A stretch of DNA of 64,000 nucleotides from Membranipora membranacea. Taxonomy: Eukaryota > Bryozoa > Gymnolaemata > Cheilostomatida > Membraniporidae. Shown in pieces: positions 49,466 through 61,600 of this stretch (its first letter is position 1; the number at the start of each line of letters is the position of its first letter). Position numbers and translations under genes: made by a program. Under the pieces are notes generated by a model. That model saw only the letters and a program-made list of their open reading frames with translations, was not told the origin of the DNA and made no database searches. The DNA is taken from assembly GCA_914767715.1 (NCBI GenBank), contig OU612066.1, forward strand, positions 21,800,283-21,864,282, read 5' to 3'.

Positions 49466-50075
49466 TACCGTAATACCTTACCTATAAGTCACCAGACTTA
49501 TAAGTGAATCACCCCCCTCAGAAAAAATAAAAATGCTCCAGTTATAAGACACCCCACAGCTATAAGCCACCCCACAGCTATAAGACACCATGTCTTATAA
49601 GTGAATCATATCAGTAGTTGATGTTTGGAAGCTCTCCATCTTTGAATCAAGCGTCTATTAATGTTCAATTCCCTTGCAGTCTTGTCAAGGTTGTTATTCT
49701 TTTCAACTGTTCTCAATACTTTCAGTTTCTGCTGAATGGTGTATGAGGTTCTTGGCATGTTTTATTTATTTTGAAAGACTGTGAGAGAGATATGATATGC
49801 TGATTGTTGAAAAATTTGAATTTTGTGGCACATATTCACTCACTACAAATGAGTAGTTTTGGGAAAAAAACTGCCCTCAGTGGGTTTTGAATTAGCAACT
49901 TCATGCTTACAAGTTGCACACTTTACTACTGAGCTATTCAGCTTTGGTGATTGTAAGAGATTTTAGTCCAAGTTAAGTATAAAAATTCTTCAAATGATAG
50001 TCGCGTCTATATGCTACTCTCTTACAGCCACCTTCACTTATAAATCGCGCGATCTATAGGTCAGGGATTACGGTA
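49466..50075. mobile_element. 610-bp TIR element with an internal tRNA-like segment
   Basis: The left end is TACCGTAATACCTTACCTAT and the inverted right end TACCGTAATCCCTGACCTAT. Internally, ATAAGACACC-type words recur. At 49878-49943 on the minus strand there is a tRNA-like text with TAGCTCAGTAG (box A-like) and a poor box B. No transposase ORF is seen, so it is non-autonomous. Its right end coincides with the left border of the segmental duplication copy at 50074. A related sequence lies at 55924-56094. Confidence 0.75.
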
Positions 50076-53000
50076 TTATCACTAACCTAACCTGAGTAAT
50101 CCCACCCTGCAATGCAACTTACCAAGTTCGAGTAAAAATCATCGTTCCTGGTGTTACACTGCTGTGTGGGATTCCAAATTACTTGGTCTTCAACACCTGT
50201 CTGGACTTGCAAACTACAGCAACCAACAAAAAGTGACTCCATCTTTCACTCGAGATTTTAGCGGTATGGTTGCTCAGTCTAATAGGATGAAGTTATGAAG
50301 CCACATGAGAAGCTATCGGTTGTATCGTGTTCTCTCTCACAGACAGTAACCCCCCCCCCCTCCACCTTCCAATGAGTATGTATAGGTATCTTAGAATAAC
50401 TGGATACTCTATAGATCAGACCCAGTATTATATTTGTGTTTTTCTGTTTAATGCGGACTGCGGAGTCTCCCAACATACTTGGTCGAAAGATAATCTCTCA
50501 CTTGATACAGTCACAAGGTGACAGCTTGAACTTTAAATTAATCAAGAATTAGTCAAGACTGAAGTCATAATAACCTGCTGAAAACTTGAATGTGTTCATA
50601 CCCATAATTAATTGATCAGATAGCGATTAAAGCAAGCCGCGAAAATAGGTGTAGGTTTGACACCAGCAGTATTAAAAACAGAGGTAGTCTGATGAAATGA
50701 GACTAAGGGATAAATAACTATTCTAACCGGGATTAAAGCAAAATGACTGTATGTTAGAGAGTTTAAACTGCAACATAGATAACCACTCTTACAGTTTTGT
50801 TTCGCTTATTTGACAGGCTATTAAGTTCAGGCCGTTTAACTTATTACACAGCAGTCTGCAGTCAAAACTTGAACAAGGAAGTTAGTAACGAGCAGTGGAG
50901 ATTTAGATAGAACTACACACAGAGAGTTTACTGGACACAACTCTTGAGAAACAACAGGTCAGTGGTATGCTATGCAATACTATTCATCATTTAGTACCAG
51001 ATGTTAAAATTTTGAATACATGTATCCTAATGTTGTTTTACACAGGTCAAGCTCACAGTGGGCTTTCTACCAATAAAATCTGGTGTTATAACAACAGTTT
51101 GCTGCAAGTGTGAATCAAAACAGTCTTCTCATTTTTTTCTCTTGTTCGCTGCCCCATCCTAGATCAAATTTGATCTAGTTTGTAAGCGGCTGAGTTTTCC
51201 CCCTCTATTGACATGAGTCTGTCGCTGGCAAAGTGGACTGAACATGATTTAGAGTCTAGACCCTTCCCTGGAAACAGTGATAAAGTTTCGACTGTAGTAA
51301 ACAAAAGCCATTTCGATTCTAAGGAGGTTATGGATGGTGATGTGCGCCTCCCACAAATCTCTTACACCCTTTGGCAAGCAAACATACCTTGGGGGTGGGC
51401 AAGACAGGCTCGACTTGATATTTTAGATTTAGGTTTTGTTAAAGCAATATTATTATGTTGATCGTTTGCTCATGTTTTAGGGCTCCACCAGGTAGCACAA
51501 CATCACACAAGAGAAATGGCCGTCTCCGTAGCAGAAGATACAACCCACCTGGTAACATGTGGTAACTGCCTTGAGGAAGAGGGGTTTATCCTTAACCCGA
51601 TGTTTTTACCATGTACTCATGTCTGCTGTGAGACTTGTCTGAGGAGGCAACTCAAGAAGACTGATGAAATCTTATATCATCTTATATAACAGATTCCTCC
51701 AAAAATAACAGTCCAATAACGCTCTGATTTAGATTCATTTCAACGACAACAATATTTCAGATTGTCTATTTTCAAACAAATTCAGCTTAGAAAGCTTGAT
51801 AATTAACCCTATGGGTCTGTAGCTAACTGTAAAACATTCTTTCACCTAGTTTCGCCCTGCCCAAGATGGTTGGCCATGTAGTGTTTGTGGGATTAATGTT
51901 GGGATAGTTGAGGTGGGTGGTCTGGAGGGATAATGGTGGTGTATTGAGTGGCTTGATGGTCTAAGCGTGATCGGTGGCAAGATTGCGTTGGGCAGATGGG
52001 TAAGAGATGGTAATTCTTATAATATCCTCAACTTGCAATTGCAATATTAATCAAGTAATCAATATGATTTATGCACAAGATGTTATGATTTGTAGAAACA
52101 AGTTCAAAGTGGTGATAGACAACCTTCCCTCAGCATTAGAGAATGTCCATCCAGCTACATTCTGTGAGCCTTGTGAGAAAAGTGGAAAACTCAAGATGAC
52201 AGCTAACACTTACTGTCTGACCTGTGAACATAAGTACTGTGCTGCTCATCAGAAGGTAAGTACTAATCGAGAACCTGTGGCTGTGTGTCTGTTAGGCAAT
52301 TCTGAGAACTAATCTTGTAATTTGAACGGCATTATAAGCGAGAGCTATGCTGTGTTTTTATATAATAAACAGTGTAAGCTGTATAATTCGAATCCTGTTG
52401 ATATGAAATTCCTGTTAATTCAGACACCTGAGGTTGGTCCCAGCTCAGCCAATGGTTTGTACACCCTGTTAATTCTAAGTTGTAATTGTGATTCAAAGTT
52501 GTGCTCGCTGACCAAAGTAGAAAGTAACTCCATTTTCAGAGATTCGCTTTTGTCAAATCAGACAAAGGAAGTGATCATGATTTTGGATTTAGCACTCGTT
52601 AACAAAGCTGTCGACCCTGCTTACCAATTTAGCGGTTACTACTGTTCACTCGGTCATCACTCATCAGTGTTCTATTTCTATTATAACTTGCATAGCACAA
52701 CACTACAAAAAAAAATTTCATCATGTCGAGAAGAAAGTCTGTTTTACAAATACGCAACACATTCGTTGAACATTCCCGCGAGCTGGCATTTTAGTAATTA
52801 GAACAATTCATAATTAGAAACAATTTTTCGGGTCCGCTGGAGTCTGAATGAATGACTTATACTGTGATAAATAAATAACTCTGGTGATAGCTAAGTGTAA
52901 ATGGAGGAAGAAACCATCACTATATGTAATAAATATTTGAATACTTGTGTCATTACAGCTCCACGTTGAGCTAAACTGGCATCATGAGACATAATATATA

Positions 53001-53325
53001 AAGGAGTACATGAGATCGTCCTCCACAGTAGAGCGGCAGAAGTTCTGTGAGACCCACAAAGATCAAGTTATCTCCCTTGGCTGTTCATAGTGTTTGAAGG
53101 TTTACTGTGTCGAATGTGTGTCTTCTGTTGGCCTTTGCCAGAATGGTGAGTGACAACTCGAACATGAGACCTGTGATATATTAACCATATCCCAAAAGAA
53201 TGTTTGAGACATTGCACCCTTCTGGGTTAGTTGTCTCCTCATTGAAACTGAGGAGGTAACTCCTTGCGCACTTATCAATCTTTTTCAGGGGTGTATTTTT
53301 ATTTTGTTTGGTTTATTGCGAATTC
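50074..53325 (+). repeat. Segmental duplication, copy 2 (partner 3177-6281)
   Basis: Same content and order as 3177-6281, with about 153 bp more at 50453-50605. Small differences include a deletion at the end of the RING exon near 51668. High similarity in introns shows a recent event. Confidence 0.9.
50817..50957 (+). other. Exon-like cassette upstream of TRIM copy 3
   Basis: Counterpart of 3763-3900 and of the units in the array at 21300-24440, with the same acceptor-like and GTCAGT borders. Confidence 0.45.
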
Positions 53326-53998
53326 ATAGTGGAATGGACTGCTTTTGCCGTAACACTACCGAAAAAATATCTTCCTAACAATTTTTAAATAATGAATAGG
53401 TTAAATGAGAAGATTTTGAGCGAAGATTGGAATACGCTAAAAACACCTAGTAAAAGACCCTAACATCGAAACTTAGACAAACATGACTGTGACCTAGACC
53501 TAGAGTGTTTTATCCTCTATCACAACCATTTTTTACAGACCAAGGCGAAGTCTGGTTCTTACTAAAAAAGCAAATTGGAACTTCTTTACCGAAAGAAATT
53601 GTCCAAACCCACTGTAGAAATCCAGTTTGTAGCTCAGCACTGAACAGTAGAAGGATGACAAGACAGGCAGAAGTGTTTAAGTACTCTTGACCTTAACTTC
53701 CCAGAATTCTTCCCCAATCACCAAAACACTGTATAAGAGTGGGCAATCCACCACATTATTGCTTTTCGAGCAAATACATTTTGTTTCTATACTTCCTCTA
53801 GGCTCTAACCACAAGCTCATGTCTCTAAAAGAGCTCTCAGCTGAGGTGAAGAGATTACTGGAGCCTAAGAAGAAGGAATGTGAGGAGTTGTTTGATAAAT
53901 GGTCAGCTGTGATGAAGGAGGCAGTGATCACTCTGTCTAACTGGGATACAGAAACTGAGGAAGGAGTCAAAGTTATTGATGACACTGAGGAGAAACAG
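51516..53998 (+). pseudogene. TRIM-like pseudogene, copy 3
   Basis: Exons seen: RING from 51516 to about 51668, B-box 52096-52255, second B-box 52959-53145, coiled coil 53802-53998. A deletion after KKTDEI removes the last Cys-x2-Cys zinc pair of the RING together with the splice donor. The second B-box exon has TAA at 52992-52994 (codon of Gln123 in the intact gene) and TAG at 53088-53090. The exons for the rest of the coiled coil and the propeller do not follow; only an inverted fragment of exon 6 is found at 54236-54335. The exon at 53802-53998 remains fully open and is very similar to the intact copy. Confidence 0.88.
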
Positions 53999-54235
53999 GT
54001 TGGGTGACCACTGCGGTATTAAGAAAATAATACAGACTGATTATTTCTTGGTTCAACATAAGTAGGTATTGCAAGAGAATACAAAATGTTATAGATGAAT
54101 TGGTAAGGTAGCAAAGTTTTACCAACTAATTCAACTGAGTTACGCTTCAGGATATTTTATAGCTCAAACTTCAAAGTTGAAAAGCATCGAGGCATATAAA
54201 CTGAGTTGGCTTGACCATGGACTTTATCACTGGTC

Positions 54236-54410
54236 CTCTGGTCCTCTGGTTTTCTACCACCAGACCATGGAATCCATCATCAGTCATATTTCTAAATTTA
54301 CCTTCCAATTCCTTCTTTGTTCGCAGCAAGTCAACCTGTCCGATTAGAAAGGGAAGAAATATATATGCTTATAGCAGATATTACTTTCTCAATTAATAAC
54401 TCTGATATTT
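54236..54410 (-). pseudogene. Inverted fragment of TRIM exon 6 and its intron
   Basis: On the minus strand this is the relative of 6390-6560: the intron end with ATATATTTCTTCCC, the acceptor, and an exon beginning VDLL-TKKELE (54335 downward). It lies in opposite orientation to the rest of copy 3, so the 3' half of this copy was inverted and mostly lost. Confidence 0.8.
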
Positions 54411-54414
54411 GAAT

Positions 54415-54640
54415 ACTTGCTCAGATGGGTCACTTCTCTCTTATTGGTCAGAATATTATACTCTGACCAATGAGAGAGAAGTGACTCATCTGAGCAACGC
54501 ATTTGGCGGGTACAGAAGCTGCACAGCTGCGATAACTTGGTTCATGCACATCTTCACCACAACAAACACAAACCACACACACACAAGGCTGCAACTCATC
54601 AAATCAACTGTCAGTGACCTGCTGTCTGTGGTCCCAGGGG
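54415..54640. repeat. Inverted-repeat element, second copy (partner 10091-10350)
   Basis: A near-palindrome around GTCACTTCTCTC...GAGAGAAGTGAC at 54426-54486 is followed by segments shared with 10130-10350, some in opposite orientation. It directly adjoins the inverted TRIM fragment, so it may mark the rearrangement breakpoint. Confidence 0.55.
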
Positions 54641-55274
54641 GGTCTTTCAATTAAAAACAGCAATCCATCAACCTGTGAGTGCCCGATTCGAGAATGAGAC
54701 TCCTTGCAGGTCAGAGTCACTCCCAGAGAGTTCAATGGAATTATGGTGTTCACTCTTTTTAATTAAACCTGTCTTGCTTGTGTGGGTCCCTGTCCCTGAT
54801 TGGATACGTGAGTTTGTGTGTGTTTTACCCAAAACATACTGTGTGAAAAGATGTTTTATAAAACAAATATGTTTGCCGCTTGGTTTCACCATAACTGTAA
54901 ACTGACAAGTCATTTCTTGAGCGGCTATCGCCATAATTTACGGTTGAAATATGCTAGTTTTGTTCTCTTTTAGGCTCTTGAGCTCAACTCAGTAAATATA
55001 TGATTGACGCTTAATGTTTTAGAATAATGCCCATCTCATATTGAAGCCGAAATTCCGATGGATTGGATAATATTATTTTATTGGGATAAAAATCTCTATT
55101 TTTTATCTTAAATTGATCACCTTTCAGTTATGTTAACATCTTGTGCATTTGTGGTTACCTGGTGGTTTTTTCTTCCCTGAATATGCTAAGAAATTGAGAG
55201 TAAAATAAAGTGCATGGTGACCCTGACCCTGAGTTGACAATGACAATAATATTGATTGAACTTTGACTCGTTAG

Positions 55275-55470
55275 GCCCAGTAAGGATGAAGCCTCAGATC
55301 CCATCATTCCTGACAAAGCAGAGGGTGAAAAGTATGACCCTCACCAATGACCTCTCTGTGACCTCTGCTTCTGCCTCTATCCCTCAACATGTAGGGATAA
55401 ATCTCAAACTATCCGATAAACTCTCCGCTGAGTAACCTTGCAGCCATCTGTTAAAGAAAACTAATAGTAA
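55275..55470 (+). pseudogene. C18orf63-like remnant, module 3, exon D
   Basis: Gives KPQIPSFLTKQRVKSMTLTN and DLSVTSA, then LKLSDKLSAE and a stop (TAA). It aligns with 12296-12446 in module 1 and keeps the beginning that module 1 has lost. With no intact exons before or after, it is a relic. Confidence 0.65.
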
Positions 55471-55923
55471 GCAGAAGTATGGTAGTTCAGTTCTATGTAA
55501 ATCACAGAGTACTTACAGTGGATATGCCCGTTGTGTCCTACTGAGCATTTCTCCCTACAACTGTTAAATCTAAGGCTACATGATTAGAAGTGGAACGACC
55601 TCTTGAGGTTGGAGTTGAATTTCGGATATTCAGCCTCGGATTCAACCACAAACCGGATCGGATCGGATAGTTGTTATGTCTGATCCGAGATGATTACGTT
55701 TTAATCAACACTTACATTTCATCATGTATCTCACGTAAAATGACAAGGAAGGAAGCAGGGGCGTATATTCTAAAATTTTCACTCACTGACTATTTAGAGA
55801 TGAGCATAATAATCGGGCGCAGCCCGATCCACACGCCGTAGGCGGGGAGGGTGTGGGTGTGTCAATACACCGGGCTTTTGATTGGCTTGTCCCAGCTCAA
55901 GGTCAAAAGTCAAACTCTGTATG

Positions 55924-56094
55924 TACCGTAATTCCTCACTTGTAAGACACCCCCCCCCCTTGGGTAAAGTAAAAACGCTCCAGTTATAAAGCACCCATTT
56001 GAAAAAAAAATCTGAGTAATTGGGATTCAAACCCACAACATTCTTAATAAGCAGTGATTACCAGGCAGAGCTCTACACACTGAGCTATTCAGCC
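55924..56094 (-). mobile_element. SINE-like or composite element with tRNA-like sequence
   Basis: On the minus strand, 56094-56018 reads like a tRNA: TAGCTCAGTGTGTAGAGC fits a box A, and GGGTTTGAATCCC is one base from a box B consensus. The other end carries TACCGTAATTCCTCACTT, the same terminus as the element at 49466. No matching right TIR was found, so it is truncated or a tRNA-derived retroposon that shares sequence with the TIR element. It is not a functional tRNA: the middle is too long and the arms pair poorly. Confidence 0.6.
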
Positions 56095-56835
56095 TGGCTT
56101 GCATAGACTTAGATTGACGGATATCTGTGTTCCGTGATTGCTAATATACGCCACTGGAAGGAAGTATACATGGTAGTAATTAAATTGGAGTTCAGATAAA
56201 ATAATTGACTTTTGCTGAATGCACTCAGTGGTGATCAGTAGGCATTCAATACCTATCTCATTTTCATAGCTATCTATTGTTGCAGATTAAATTGATGGAT
56301 GTGTTTTTTTTCTGCTGAAATTGATAGAAACATCTTTACTCACTTCGTTGTGAATAATTTGTTCCAATGTTGTTCCTCGTAAGAAAATGTCCAATTTGAT
56401 GAACAACAAAGTTATCCACTTCTGCTTTTTCAAAGTAGGAGGACAATTCCTATCCTAATAATAGCAGCGAGTTTGGGACCATAGGCATCTGGGGTTACAA
56501 GCATGGACATTGGCAATGTATATATGCTTGTCACGCCAGATGCCCATGTTTGGGACATGGGAGCCGGGAGTTTGTTCCGACTCAGTGATAAGTAACACTA
56601 ACACGACCGGGGTTCGAGTGATCTTGGCGAATTGAGTGACTACGCACAATAATGCTCATAGTCAAATGATTATTGCAAATACTCTGTTTATGTGATCTTT
56701 GAGGTGTTTGAGTGATAAGGTGATTCTTGCAATTATTATATCCAAGCAGATATCAAAATATTTAAATTAAGGTATAGGTTCAGCGAAGAGTCTATACGCT
56801 TAATCCGGATCCGAATCCTATCCGAGGTTGAATTT

Positions 56836-57045
56836 ATGGACCGATCCGATTCGAGGTTGCCTAACCACCAAGCTCCTATCCTAGTCTCAGCTGTGAATCT
56901 TTCTCTTGTTGAGATGACGACTCCCGTATATCAGCCTGGTGTAATGGCTAACGCAGCATCGCTGCCTGTCAGTATACTTAAAACACCCAAGGCTGTTGGT
57001 GTCGAAAGAGATAGCTCATGTCTCCCAACATCAACACAAGTAGAT
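56836..57045 (+). pseudogene. C18orf63-like remnant, module 3, exon E
   Basis: Aligns with 12763-12908 (shared LPVSIL, KAVGV and RD/ERDSSC words). The donor seen in module 1 is broken by a small insertion (ACACAAGTAGATG). The SAP-like last exon of module 1 has no counterpart before 57150. Confidence 0.65.
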
Positions 57046-58673
57046 GTTAGTCTGATGCCTACGTGTTTGTTTGAATCATGTACTGTAGGTTTAATAAGGA
57101 TAAGGATTGTCCATATATCTGTCTTTTAGTTGCACTTTAACGCAATTTTTGTAAATTCTGCGGAGAAGGCCAAAAGGGTTTGAATGGTCAGGGCAAGGAG
57201 TTAACTCCTTGGTCAGGGTGTGTTGGTTGATCTTCTCATCTAATGATTGTTACCCACCTTTGGTGAATGTAGTGGAGGTGTCGGTCATCATGTCTATATC
57301 TATCCAAGTTTGATCAGGGAGTAAGGGATATACTCTCTCTGGTTTATATAATCAGGTTACAAGACACTAAAGTAATATATTTCTGGATTGTGAACAGACA
57401 ATTCTCATTTATACATATTTTCACTGAACATTACAAAATCTCATTTATATAGCCGATTTTGGAGATTATACACTCTTTTTTTTTCGCCATTTTTAATCCT
57501 GCTTGCGTCCCATTAGTTCCCATAATTCTCTAATTTCCTCTTTTCAAGGTACCATTTCAACCCGGAATCACCCCAAAAACAAAGCATTATTGCAAACTTG
57601 GGTAGTCAGCTGACTAGAAAACTATTTGATACTGCAATCAGTTCGAGACGAGATTGCCAAATATGGTGTATATATGTGATGGTGTATGCACATCATATCA
57701 TAGATATTGTCCAGCTTCCTCGTGTAATGATGGGTACAATACAATAAGAAACGAACTAGGCCATACAATGTAGTTCTTATCCACAACAATAAAGTTTAGT
57801 ACACAAGTACTCTGAGTTAGTCATTTTGTTATGATTGAGAATCCCTCTATTTTTCAGGAAAAATCAGAAGCAGAAGGATATATATCTAATCAGATATAAC
57901 TTGGTAGGCCTCTGTCTGACCTGTAGGGATTTCAAAATGGAAGCACAGCTTACGAGATTCATCATGATGACTTAACTCAAAATTATACAAACTATTAGGA
58001 TCAAAGAAAGGTGTTTCGGCTTGTCGCGGAATCATTTCTAATCACGGATTATACGACAGCTCCGTATGGATTATTCATCAAGATACTGTTACACTGCTAA
58101 CTATAATAGGAGTATATGAATAGCAGATGTACTTAGTACCTGATAAATCATGAGCTCTATATGACTCTCGTCTCCCAAAGATATGAAACAAAAATCAGGA
58201 TATTAATGATGTATAAGATCAGTCCGGAATTATTTCTACTCTTGGATTATGTGGCTGCTCCTGGGTGGATTATTCTTCAAGATATTTCAGCTGTATCAGA
58301 ATGAAAGAAAGATAACACTCTACTCAGTCCTCTATTGCAGTACATCCACACAAATATGGTGAGTTTTGGTTTTTGCCTCTCCTTCTTTCAATACAATATA
58401 GGTTAATGAACTTTCCATAATTTTTTGTATTGGAACAGTAAAATACATGCAAAAATGACTGAAGCTGCAAAATGCAATTAACAGGGTACACATCTAACCA
58501 ATAATGCATTGAAATATTGGAAACAGAATTGTAATCAACACAGCATGAAGATATGTATAATGGAAAGACGCTATGAACATTTCATAAGAAAACTACACAA
58601 AAACTGGACCATGAACATAAAATAGCCTGTGAGCCAGTATGAGTGTAAGCATAAAAATATATATAGGGAGACA
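57046..58673. other. Module spacer, module 3 version
   Basis: Homologous to 14370-15700 and 37450-38577. No conserved coding frame. Confidence 0.55.
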
Positions 58674-61600
58674 CTATGAGATAATCCTGCGTATAGTGTT
58701 TCTCAAAAAACTCTTGGCAATCTTAAAACATTCGGTAACTCGTCTCTTTAAACCATGCTGAGCTTTGCGCGTAGCCGATAACTTGTTAGTAGCCTGAGAG
58801 CGTTTCTCACAGAGTCCTAATTTATCACTAGCTGTATCACACAGAATATGAGAGCTTTCATGCTGCACACATGTACCCGGTTCAGGTTTTATTTCGTCGT
58901 CAGTTTCGCTAATCATGTCTACTGAATCTGAAATCAGGTGAAGCATTTGTCAAAGTTTGCCCTCAATCACTGCTATACTCCATCAAGAGTTAGCCAGGGT
59001 AAGGAAATTTCTAATTTATTCATGATCTGTAGTACTCACCCTTGTTACATCTATTAATTGTGAATCTTGAATACTCTCGGTATTGAATGAGAGTGATGGC
59101 CATGGATGATGGTTAAGATTAACTAAGCAATATCAAGATTAGAATTATTTTCCTGTGTAGTTGAGAATTGCTGCTTTTACGCTTTTCTCCATTATTGTTC
59201 TTAGTCCCCAAAAAATAGCTTACAGGTAAATAAACTAACAGAATTATTTTAGCGAATTGTGAGTAGATAACTCGAAATTTGTACAGCCTATTGTATTGCA
59301 TATATTTATTTGTTTAAAGAGGTTTTCTAGAAAGTTTACAGATAACAGAGTAGTTAAAAAGTAACTTGTTTGAATCCACAGATAAAATATATAAAAGTGG
59401 TTTATTGTGAATGGCACTTGAGTGAGATGGGGAAGTCTATTTTACACACCCATGCAAAAATCTTTATTCATTCAAAAGGATTTAAGGTAAATATGTACTA
59501 CTTTCCCAGCCCCATATCAATCCTTGACCCATTTTAGTATGTAAGTTTATTGATTTCATTACCACCGCTTTAAAGTTCGACAGACCCAATCTAGTGGTCG
59601 TTATGTTTTCAGAGTTCATGATTTAAGCTTGGCAAATGGACAGCTAGTTTCATTAGAATTTACCAGATCCCATCAAATATGTAAAAGTTTCTCACTCACC
59701 CTGAGGAACTGTAAGGGTATTATTCTGTTGCTCCTGCATTTCACTCCCCGACCTATCTTCAGAATATACGATTTCAGCTCTGTAAAATTGAAATAGGCTA
59801 GTTGAACATCACTGTCTTCATTTGTTGTGGGCAGAGATATCTCATGATACTGAAGTTTCTCCCTTTTCAGATTTTCAATGTATGTATATTTCACAGGCTT
59901 TATTAATTGGGTGGTGGCTTCATAGGCATTACTATGAAAATTAGGATATTGTTGGTATCACTGTTTGCCACAGAAACTTTTTTGTGGTCAGCTCTACAGA
60001 TCAGAATTACATATCAAATAGGGGAACTAAGTGTATCATAGCCTGGATTCTCTCATCAGATAAGGCAACCATAACATTATTTTGAGTGTTGTCCATTTAA
60101 CTATATTGTGGTTTCTCTCGGTTTGAAAGTGGTTGACAATGTGCCAAATTGTTTTCCAAAATATTCATTGAAACTTACACAAAATGGTCATTTGAGATGG
60201 TCTGATAGAATAGTGTCGAGAGAGAAGTCTCTTGTTCATCCAGCTGTGTCAGTTCATTGGCGAACTCCAGGAGACTTAGATTCAGAGGAGTTTCCAATTC
60301 CTCCTCAGGATAATTAAAGCTGTCTTCATACAGAGATGACCTATTCGTTAAATCATTCTCGAAGCTCAGCCAAGTAGATGTATCAAATACCCCAGGACTA
60401 GAAAATATCACAAAAATAACCAAATTATATATAGTGATCAAGAGCAGACAAATCAGTTGTCTATTTGTTATCAGTTCCCATATATCCATGTGTGTCTTTT
60501 TGCTATTTGGATAGATTTGATTTGGGCTCATGTTTGGAGAGATATGTCTATCAGTGACAGCCAAATTATATCACTGATTTGACGCTTAGTCAGCTCACAT
60601 CATACTATCAAAAATAGTATGATATAAAGAATATAATAAACACATAATAAATAAATAGATACAAGTAAATAATAATACACTATAAAATACTCACATTATA
60701 TCATGTGCCATATTTTGATAGGTCGGGATTTGCAACGACGAGACATCATTTATCAAAAGTGAATCTTCTTCTAACTGGTTGAACCTGTCAGTGAGCCATG
60801 TAGTAAATGATGTGTCTGTAGAGAAGGAAAACTCATTGACTAAGACGTCTGTGAGATCTGAGAATATAGAATATAAGAATTAATATGTTAAATACCATGT
60901 ATAATTATGTAAGGAGGAACTAATGCGCTAAACATCATATTTCACTATCGATGCCAAATTTTAAGTTGGAGCACCTCAATCATCTTTCTATCAGGTTGGG
61001 TTTCCTCTACATTTGCTTTATGAGAAGCTATAGATCTAATTCAGTTCTATTTTTCAATGCTTGCATGGTTCATTTGCTTCAATCCAATTGTGCTATTTGC
61101 AATCATAGGATGCTTGAGCGTTGAAAGGTAGCAAAACTTTCAACACAGAAGCATAGCACTGGTTAGATAACTCCCAAATAACAATAAAGTCCCTCAGATC
61201 AATGAACTAAAGTTCATTGCTCAGATTAGGATATTTACCATCAGAGAATTCACACATCTGATCTTCATCCAAGAAACTTCCCTCCTCCGACCCGTATCCT
61301 GCATCTGACTCTGAAATTCAAATGTGTTTTAATAAGTTTCTAAAAAGAATTAGTTATTAGAGTTATATGGTTTGAATTTTTTGTATCGATGGTGATAAAT
61401 CGTGTCTGAGCATCTATCAATGACAACAGAACAGCTGTTTTGGTATAGGATTTTGCCCCACGTTGATGCTGTTCAATGACAAAATCAGGTGCTTCAAAAT
61501 GATTCATATCATCATCATGACAAAAATGTGTTCTTCAAATTAAGACTCACCTTTCTGGCTTTTGCATGAAGATGCATCCTCTAAATCACTCACATCCTGC

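Noticed and set aside
56018-56094. tRNA gene on the minus strand
   Set aside because: Box A fits, but box B has a mismatch, the arms pair poorly and the sequence is embedded in a repeat.
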